NCBI RefSeq assembly: GCF_030445035.2 | Contig: NC_080683.1 | Span: 117,723,225 to 117,787,224, forward strand | Origin: Dasypus novemcinctus | Taxonomy: Eukaryota > Chordata > Mammalia > Cingulata > Dasypodidae | DNA: 64,000 nucleotides | Direction of reading: 5' to 3' | Shown: positions 57,303 to 64,000 of the stretch, piece after piece | How positions within the stretch are numbered: position 1 is the first letter of the stretch | How the letters are laid out: the number at the start of each line of letters is the position of its first letter | Notes under the pieces: generated by a model | What the model was told of the DNA's origin: nothing | Databases searched by the model: none | The model's input: the letters and a program-made list of their open reading frames with translations, nothing else | Made by a program: the position numbers and the translations under genes

Positions 57303-59289
57303 CCAAGTGATTCATTTTAATGTTATTAAGTCTGGGAATGTGGTCTTCTAGATTGCAGTGCAGGTAGACCATGCATCAAGTTGGTGGGTGAAGTGGCTAC
57401 ACTACCCTGCTCACACTGAAAGAAATGCTTTTGTAACCCTCAGTTGCCGAGACTCACTGGAAGATTTGCACCATCTCTAACATTAAGGAAAAATGCAACA
57501 GTTGATGAAAAATTCCTCAGGGTCCCCAAGGTGCCATTGTTGCAGGTTGAGCTGGCATTTGTGTGGTTAAGGCAGGGGTGTCTGAAAAGTGAAGTTCTGG
57601 CTTCCCCGAGTCCCCTTCCCTCCTGCTGCTAAGATACACTGAAGACAGTCATTTGCCAATTTGTGCCCACACTGAGAAAATTCTAACAGTTGAGTTTTTC
57701 TCCCCTAAATGCTTCTTTCCCTTTGGCATGACTGCATTGGACAGATGACAAAATGCATGAGAAAGTTGAAAACCTAGAAATGTGATTTTCCTGCCTATAG
57801 TGTATGTGTTACATTTTGAGGTGAAGAGATTTTCATACTCTAAATTCATCTATTCCTAATTTGTGTTAATTAACTAGATGGGGGATCTGTGACTTTTTTT
57901 TGAAGTCCCACTGTTCCTAAGAGCAGTGACATTCGAATATGTTTGTGAAGTAGGCTTGAGGACAGAGAAGGCCCTTCTGGAGAAGGGGCATTGAAAGTCA
58001 GAGCCGAAGCCTAAGCAGGAAGTAAGTAGTGGAAGAGGGATTGCAGAGGACAGAAAGGCTGGCTCTATGGCTTAGGGTTCTTGGCGGCTTTCGCTAGGGA
58101 GAAGAGTATTTTTCCTTCACCTCAATGCAGGCCATTATTGGCCAGAGCACATTTCCAGAGATGCTCATTTCTTGGAGTTTGTTCCCTCACCTGAGGCCCA
58201 CTCTGCCCACCCTCTCCCAGCCAGCACACCTGCGCCCCCGCCATGGCACTTCCTGTGAATTGCGCAATGGCCAGAGCTGAGTTCTGAGGCCCTGAGGGCT
58301 GGAAGCCTTCCTTTGGGGCAGGAGTGAGAAGAACAGCAGCTGCTGCAGGGCTTCTGCTACGGGATTCCTAGCCTGGCCGGTTCCCCACTCCCTCAGCCCG
58401 AGGCCGGCACACCCTCCCCTCCTCCACCTCCGGTTCTTTTCCAGCACTTTCCTCCGGGGGCGGGGCTGCATTCTGAGAGGACCCAGGTTAGGGCACAGGG
58501 ACTGCCTACAGCGGCCAATCAGGAAACCACACGCTGTAATCTCTCCACGAGCTATGCCAAGCTCAACGTGGGCAGGACTGGGAAATGTCACCCGTTAGTA
58601 AGTGCCAGCAAGGATCTGTTATGACCGTCGTTTTTGCCCCTTGGATGCCTAGCGGAGCATCTGGCTCGTGGCATCCTAATTGCTTGTTGACTTAGTTAGT
58701 GGCTAATGGCGAGGGGAAGGGGGCCTAGTGTTTCTCAGGGGCCCAGCAGGATAAACAGCAAACCCAAATTAAATCGTGATTATGCCTAATGATCTGCGGG
58801 AGTTCAGAACCAGGAAAGGTCATTGGAGGATGGAAGTAACGTCACACGTCATCAAATCCTCCTCCTCTCAGGCAGTTGGGCTTACGGTCGTTTAGGTCCT
58901 CGGCTGGCCTTACACAGTTGTTGTAGCAGAATTGATTTTTCAGCCACTTATGTTTTTCTGTGAAGGCTTGGAAGCAGGACTAGGAATTGACGTGATCTTT
59001 GGATGCAAAGTATAGGTGGAGACAGGAAAATTCTCCAGACCTAGGATTTGAGTGAAGTGCAAGGTCAGAATCGCATAGCTTCTGAGAAAAAATGAAACGT
59101 GGTGAGGGACTAGGAGTCTCTCACAGTCCTTTGGCCTTCACTGAGGAACCTTCAAGGGCCAAGGGTGTGCCAAAGGAGTGGGCAGATGGCACCATGTGAC
59201 TGTCATGGGGCTCCGCCACTAGACTCTTGTCATTAGAGTCCTTTTTACTTTTTCTTCTTTATTGTATTTCCCAAGAACTGTGGGGTAGC

Positions 59290-59475
59290 AGAGTGGTGAG
59301 AGCCCAGCTTCTGAAGCTAGAATGACTGGTGATCTGGGAGGAGTTAATTTATCAGTGCCTCGGTTTTCTGACCTGAAAAATGTGAAAATAACAGTAAAGA
59401 CCTTTCAGGCTGTAGTGGGTCTTACATGAGTTCATGTAAAAGAAGTGCTTTAGAGCCATGCATGGCCCAGGCCAG
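59290..59475 (+). repeat. MIR-like remnant
   Basis: GTGAGAGCCCAGCTTCTGAA, GCCTCGGTTTTCTGACCTGA (59357-59376), a TTACATGAGTTCATGTAAAA segment and GAGCCATGCATGGCCCAGGC follow MIR order. Confidence 0.65.
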
Positions 59476-60950
59476 TGCTAGCTTTTGTTTTTACTAAAGT
59501 TGTTTAAAAAGAATATGTGTGTAATAAAAAAATATTTTAAAAAACATTCAGATCCATGGAGGTCCTGAAAAGGGTCAGATAAATCAAACCCACAATTGAA
59601 TGAATACCATTAGATACATTTAATACTAATGTCTTCAAATGTATGCAGATACTACTGTTGATAAATATAAACTCATTTAAAAAAAAGAGTATGTGTAGTA
59701 TATTAATAAAATGAACACCCAAGAACACACCCAAACTATGATAGAGCATTGGAAATACCATTCTTTATGTATTTCTTCTTTTAATCTTTTTTCCCCTCTG
59801 TGGCCCGCATCTATACAGCCTAAAGCACGGCTGTTTTCTTCTAGAGTAAGGGAAGAGTGTGTGTGGCTTCATGCATTTCTGATATATGGTATACTGCTGA
59901 TCCCTAAAGAATACTCTTATCATATTGACTACTAGCTTAAAAGAAGACCTTTGTGAATGATTATATGTAGTCACCTTCCACTTATCCATCTAGGTAAATT
60001 CAGAGTCCCAGCCATCGCTGTGCTCCCATGTCTGCAGGAAACACAGCTGTTTAGCTGTGCTGATTTCTTTGAAGAACCTGTTAAGCTTCTGTTTCATCCA
60101 ACTAGGTGGAGTTCATGTGATTTGTATATTCCTAGGAGAGCTTTATAAAGACTAAATATTTAACATATAGAGAGTCCAATTGGCCAAGCCCTTTAAAAGC
60201 TCAACTTTATCTCGAGGGGCTCGACTGGCCATGCCAGCGAGTGCTGATCACATCAGAAGTCCATGTGCATATGGCAGAGATGATCTCAGAGATGAGGCTC
60301 CTCTCTGGGGAATGTCTGAGATGAAAGAGGAAGGGAAGATGGAAGAGGCAAACTGGTGAAGTTTGTCTTCTTAAACATCTAGCTTTGAAAGGCCAAGATT
60401 GGGTCAAAACAAATTCGTTGCAGATTAAACTAGAAAAGGTAACTCATTGAACTTTTCAATGTGTTTTCCTTTAGACTTCACTTTCAGATTTTCATCGGTT
60501 TGATCAGGGAATGTATTTTGATTACCAACAACGTATAAAACTCCAGGAAGGATAAAAAAAGCAAAACATTCCAAGACAAGGGTTTGTAATCTAGTAGGAA
60601 AAGGATGAAGACATACACAAATACTATAATTCAAGGTAGTTTTGTATGTGATATCAGAAGAAAAGTTGGGAAAATTTAGAAACCACCCTCAGCTGGGACA
60701 ACACCACTTCCCGCTGGAGATAGGATTTGAGTTGGATCTTGGAAGGTGGGTGGGATTCAGGTCATTATATTGGGAGGGAGAGCGTTCTTGTACAGAAGAA
60801 ACATTTGAAGATGGAAAAGCACAAGGTATGAACTAGAGTTGGGCAGGGATAGCAGGTGCTGCTTCTGGAGGGGAGGTCGGGCAGATCCTGGTGGCCTAGT
60901 CAGCTTGGGCAGTCTGCGCTGGTGGGCACTGGGAGCCTCTAGAGTCAGCA

Positions 60951-61464
60951 GGAGAATGACATGCCCAGAGCTGGGTGTTGGAAGTGAAGGGCTGTGGACA
61001 AAGCTATTTGCAGGAGAGTTTGGGAATCACAGAACCATGTCAGAGGCACTGGGGAAATGACTATTGGAAGAGTTTGAGCCAGAGGTCCCAGGGACTTAGG
61101 GTGGGTTGGTGACCACCCGCATCCTTTACTGCAGAGAGAGAATCAGGTGAGACCCATGGTGGGCAGTGAAGTAAGCAAGGAGGTATGTGCAAAAGAAAGA
61201 CTCCAAGGAGAATGACATGCCCAGAGCTGGGTGTTGGAAGTGAAGGGCTGTGGACAAAGCTATTTGCAGGAGAGTTTGGGAATCACAGAACCATGTCAGA
61301 GGCACTGGGGAAATGACTATTGGAAGAGTTTGAGCCAGAGGTCCCAGGGACTTAGGGTGGGTTGGTGACCACCCGCATCCTTTACTGCAGAGAGAGAATC
61401 AGGTGAGACCCATGGTGGGCAGTGAAGTAAGCAAGGAGGTATGTGCAAAAGAAAGACTCCAAGG
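60951..61464. repeat. 256-bp tandem duplication, copies apparently identical
   Basis: The unit starting GGAGAATGACATGCCCAGAG at 60951 is repeated from 61207 at an exact offset of 256 bp. Reading base by base I find no difference between the copies, which end CTCCAAGG. The unit is not part of a named repeat and does not recur elsewhere in the window. Perfect identity means a very recent duplication, a polymorphism, or an assembly duplication. Confidence 0.95.
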
Positions 61465-61569
61465 TGACTCCAGGAAGAGCAGTCAGAGCTTCTGAATCAT
61501 GGGTTTTTAAGTGTAAGAGCCAATTTAGGAGAGTGATATTGAGCTTGCATTGCCAGAGCTCAAAGAATT

Positions 61570-61830
61570 ATGATGTTTTAAAATAATTATTTAAAGAAAC
61601 ACAAGTGCTTGATCATTGCAAGACATTTCAAAATAGAAAGAGTTGATGGTAAACCCTATCACCATGACTGATTTTTGAGTGTTCATTTCAATCCAGTTTA
61701 TGTATGTCTTGACAATTATATTCATTGTGCACATAGGATTTCATTTAACTCAGTTCATTTCGCTTTAGAGCATAAGCGTTTTCCACATGGCTGTGTTTAC
61801 TCTAAGTACAGTTTAATGATTGCATAATTA
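61570..61830. repeat. Ancient AT-rich LINE-like remnant
   Basis: Contains GATGGTAAACCCTATCACCA (61644-61663), TTTAACTCAGTTCATTTCGC (61744-61763) and GCATAAGCGTTTTCCACATG (61770-61789). It resembles the old repeat type at 17990 and 40430. Family not assigned. Confidence 0.4.
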
Positions 61831-62617
61831 AACATCAGAATTTTAGGGAGGGAGACTTGTCAGCTGTTTACTGTTTTGTAGGCTTAGAGAGGTCGCTGTG
61901 CTTTTCATGAAGTTGCATATATTCAGTTGTGATGTTTAGAAGCTGAAATTAAGGATGGAAATTTGAGAGTCATGTCAGCTCTGGAAATAGACTTGTGAGG
62001 CCTCTGAGGGTAACAGCTATGAGTTTGCCAGGCAAGTTTAGCGGGAGAAGGAAATAGGAATAGGAGTGGGTTTATTTCTTTATCGGAGCGAATTAGTTAA
62101 ATTCGTTTTAGTTTAACTTTTATATTTTTTTCTATGGATGATGCTGCTACAGTGCGTTTCCTAGAACCAGGTGCAAAGGGCACACTTGACGCATGGCAGC
62201 AACTTTTTACTGGTGCCAGGAGAAAAGAACTGAGGCATGTCCATGAGCCAATGAGTATTTGGAGATTTTTCCCAAACTGGGTGCTCAGGAGCTATAGCAA
62301 AATCTTCTTAGTCACTAAATCTCTTTGAATAGCCCTTTGCCGGACTCTGAGCAAGTTGAGTCACAAAGTATTGTCTCCAATTACCTGCCACTTTGACCCG
62401 ACGTAAGTCAGTTTTACTACTAAGAGTAAACACTTCATGAGATGGTGATTGTTACCAATAGTCCGAGAGCCTCAAGCCAACGGAGGGTCAACAGCTTAGG
62501 CCAGGTTGCCCGCTGGAGTGCTGGACTCTAGCTCTGAGCTCCTGGGTGCAGAGCGAGTGACGCCGCAGAGGCTCTCAGCTACATCCACAAGGCATGTGGA
62601 CGGCACACGCTCAAAGG

Positions 62618-62807
62618 CGGTGGTTCTAACGGGGATGATTCGGTCCCCCAGGGGATGTTCGATAATATCTGGAGACATTTTTGGTGCCACATCTGGGGTG
62701 GGAGTTAGGCCAGGGATGCTGCTAAACCTCCTGCAGTGCTCAGGGCAGTTCCCCACACCAGTTATTCTTTCTAAAATGTCAGTAATGGCGAGGTTAAGAA
62801 GTGAGAA
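62618..62807 (+). mobile_element. MER5A-like hAT DNA transposon remnant
   Basis: GGTGGTTCTAACGGGG (62620-62635), CCCCCAGGGGATGTTCGATA (62645-62664), ATCTGGAGACATTTTTGG (62668-62685) and CCAGGGATGCTGCTAAACCT (62711-62730) occur in the order of MER5A, a short non-autonomous hAT-Charlie element. The open frames here (62496-62879 minus, 62506-62940 plus) are within or beside it and are not genes. Confidence 0.85.
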
Positions 62808-64000
62808 AAGGATGTACATCTTTGGTACCCACGTTTTCAGTTTAGGTGAGAAAATGCCCCCTGAACTCCATGCCTTCACTTTGAGACCTCTTTACACTAA
62901 CGATACACCTCCTGCCAGCCTGCTCTCTTCGGAGGACTGAGCGTGCGTCGGTGGTGGTGTGTGGGCCATGAGGGAAAGCGGCACCCATGCTTCAGTCTCA
63001 TGGTCAAGGTCTACATGAGAAGCTCACGTGCCACCAGGCTGCACGACTGGAAGTCAGGCACACCCCGACCCCAGCGGAAGGCATTGTGCCTCAGCGTTCC
63101 CTCGCTCGTGGCTGAACTTGGCCGAGTCCAAAAAGAACCTGATGTTTCTTAAGAGAAGGACTTTGCAGGGACTTTGAAATGGAAGAAACTTCAAGCTGAT
63201 ATACCAGACAGGCCAGAAGGAAAGGAAAGGTGTGCCAGGGAAAGAAAGCTGAGTTCCCAGCCAGAGCCCAGATCTGAAACGGGCCCAGCCTGAAAGAGCA
63301 TCGGTTCCTCCCCGTTTCACAAGGAAACAAAAATGCTAGAGCCTTTCGGTGTGCTCACACTTCTGCTTTGGCCATTGACCTTGTTTGGTTTGCTGTGTAA
63401 GTAACAGCTGGCATTTGGAGGCTCAGAACCACCCTCACCTCAGCAGGCACGTTAGCGTGCCAACAAAAGCAGCGTTTAATCGGGCAAAAAGGAGGACAAG
63501 GATTCCTTGTTCTGTGAACACGCGCCATGTCCCTCCTGGCCCGCCATGCACCTGAGGGTGGGCTGCCCCCATCAGCTCACTTTCCGTGGTCCCCGTGCCT
63601 TCTCTCCTGTGTTCTTTAGTTTCCTTGCTTTTTGGATATAAGGACTCCTCTTTCTTCACTTTTCTAAAGATGCTTGTTACAACATGTTCTAGGTAGGATT
63701 CCAGAAAAGGGTCAATGCAGTACCCCAGACCTTGGCCGCGGGTTAGACACTGTGCCTCCCCAGCCGCCATGCTCCTCATAGCGTACTGTAAACTCTCATA
63801 CCTGCCGTCAGTACCAAGACTGGGCCTTGCTTTTCTTTGTGGTCCCACAGCAGTGGGGCCTTAGTGAACAGTGGAAGATGCCAGGAGGGAGAAGTTGGAG
63901 CTGCCGAATGGTGGGAACTCGGGCAGTGGGGAGGAGTGCAGGTGATCCCTAAAAGAGTGATGGCATCCTCATTTTCTACTTCAAAGGAGCCTAATCATTT

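Larger units (their letters stand above)
11751..64000 (+). other. ARFGEF3: ARFGEF3 gene, 5' part (coding start to window end)
   Basis: Four exons give an uninterrupted 117-residue N-terminus that I recognise as ARFGEF3. Splice phases are consistent: exon 1 ends after one base of codon 29 (Glu), exon 2 after two bases of codon 46 (Arg), and exons 3 and 4 end on codon boundaries. The gene is truncated by the window edge. The family is BIG/Sec7-related, but this member is regarded as catalytically degenerate. It is linked in the literature to secretory-granule biogenesis in pancreatic endocrine cells, and to prohibitin-2 binding in oestrogen-receptor signalling. The visible part corresponds to the N-terminal helical (DCB-like) region. 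Confidence 0.92.
50803..64000 (+). other. ARFGEF3: ARFGEF3 intron 4 (start; runs off the window)
   Basis: No further coding exon is recognised. Besides the listed repeats, the parts 50810-51590, 52200-53030, 53540-55360, 57310-59280, 59480-60940, 61840-62610 and 62810-64000 show nothing I can name. They contain short frames without domains. A consensus-like donor AAAGGTGAGT at 56960-56969 lies beside a MaLR piece and is probably fortuitous. Confidence 0.75.

Noticed and set aside
62496..62940. 127- and 144-residue frames on opposite strands
   Set aside because: Most of the interval is a MER5A-like DNA transposon remnant.
63435..63848. 137-residue minus-strand frame as a possible exon or retrogene
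   Set aside because: No family signature, no A-tail or target duplication, and no relation to ARFGEF3 exons that I can see.
50803..64000. ARFGEF3 exon 5 and an antisense gene like human PBOV1, which I recall lies within human ARFGEF3
   Set aside because: I searched by eye for the expected continuation of ARFGEF3 and for a PBOV1-like frame and found neither. Both may lie beyond the window. tblastn with the human proteins would settle it.
1..64000. CRISPR array, bacterial operon or viral genome
   Set aside because: Interspersed mammalian repeats, spliced exons and a CpG island show eukaryotic nuclear DNA. The tandem arrays have no spacer-repeat structure.

Overview
This is a vertebrate, clearly placental-mammal, genomic window. 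It has large introns, a CpG island, and many SINEs, LINE-1 pieces and LTRs. The most abundant recent repeat is a tRNA-derived SINE, present as ~400-bp, monomeric and dimeric forms. It matches what I know of the DAS SINE families of armadillos and other Xenarthra. I infer a xenarthran, most likely the nine-banded armadillo (Dasypus) or a relative. The order-level inference is fairly firm; the species is not.

The only protein-coding gene I can support is the 5' end of ARFGEF3 (also BIG3 or KIAA1244), on the + strand. Four coding exons are visible: 11751-11835, 17223-17274, 48244-48325 and 50671-50802. They have consensus GT/AG junctions and join without a frame break into the first 117 residues. 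The start codon lies at the downstream edge of a dense CpG island, the likely promoter. Introns 1, 2 and 3 are about 5.4, 31.0 and 2.3 kb. Intron 4 runs at least 13.2 kb to the window end, and I did not find exon 5. The rest of this very long protein, including its degenerate Sec7-like region, lies downstream.

Layout: 1-11 kb is 5' intergenic flank full of old LINE-1, a MaLR-like solo LTR and SINEs. 11.0-11.9 kb is the CpG island, a G-rich promoter minisatellite and exon 1. 11.8-17.2 kb is intron 1 with a large 19-bp minisatellite. 17.2-48.2 kb is exon 2 and the repeat-filled intron 2. 48.2-50.8 kb holds exons 3 and 4. 50.8-64 kb is intron 4, with a nested LINE-in-LTR insertion, a MER5-like DNA transposon and a perfect 256-bp tandem duplication.

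Most long open frames here are not genes. They arise in GC-rich DNA, in SINE and L1 sequence, or in minisatellites. I found no new enzymatic or defence system. The observations most worth a second look are the promoter and intronic minisatellites, the exact 256-bp duplication, a diverged 160-bp direct repeat, an unexplained two-part minus-strand frame at 27.3-27.9 kb, and an intragenic CpG-rich block at 32.9-33.7 kb.
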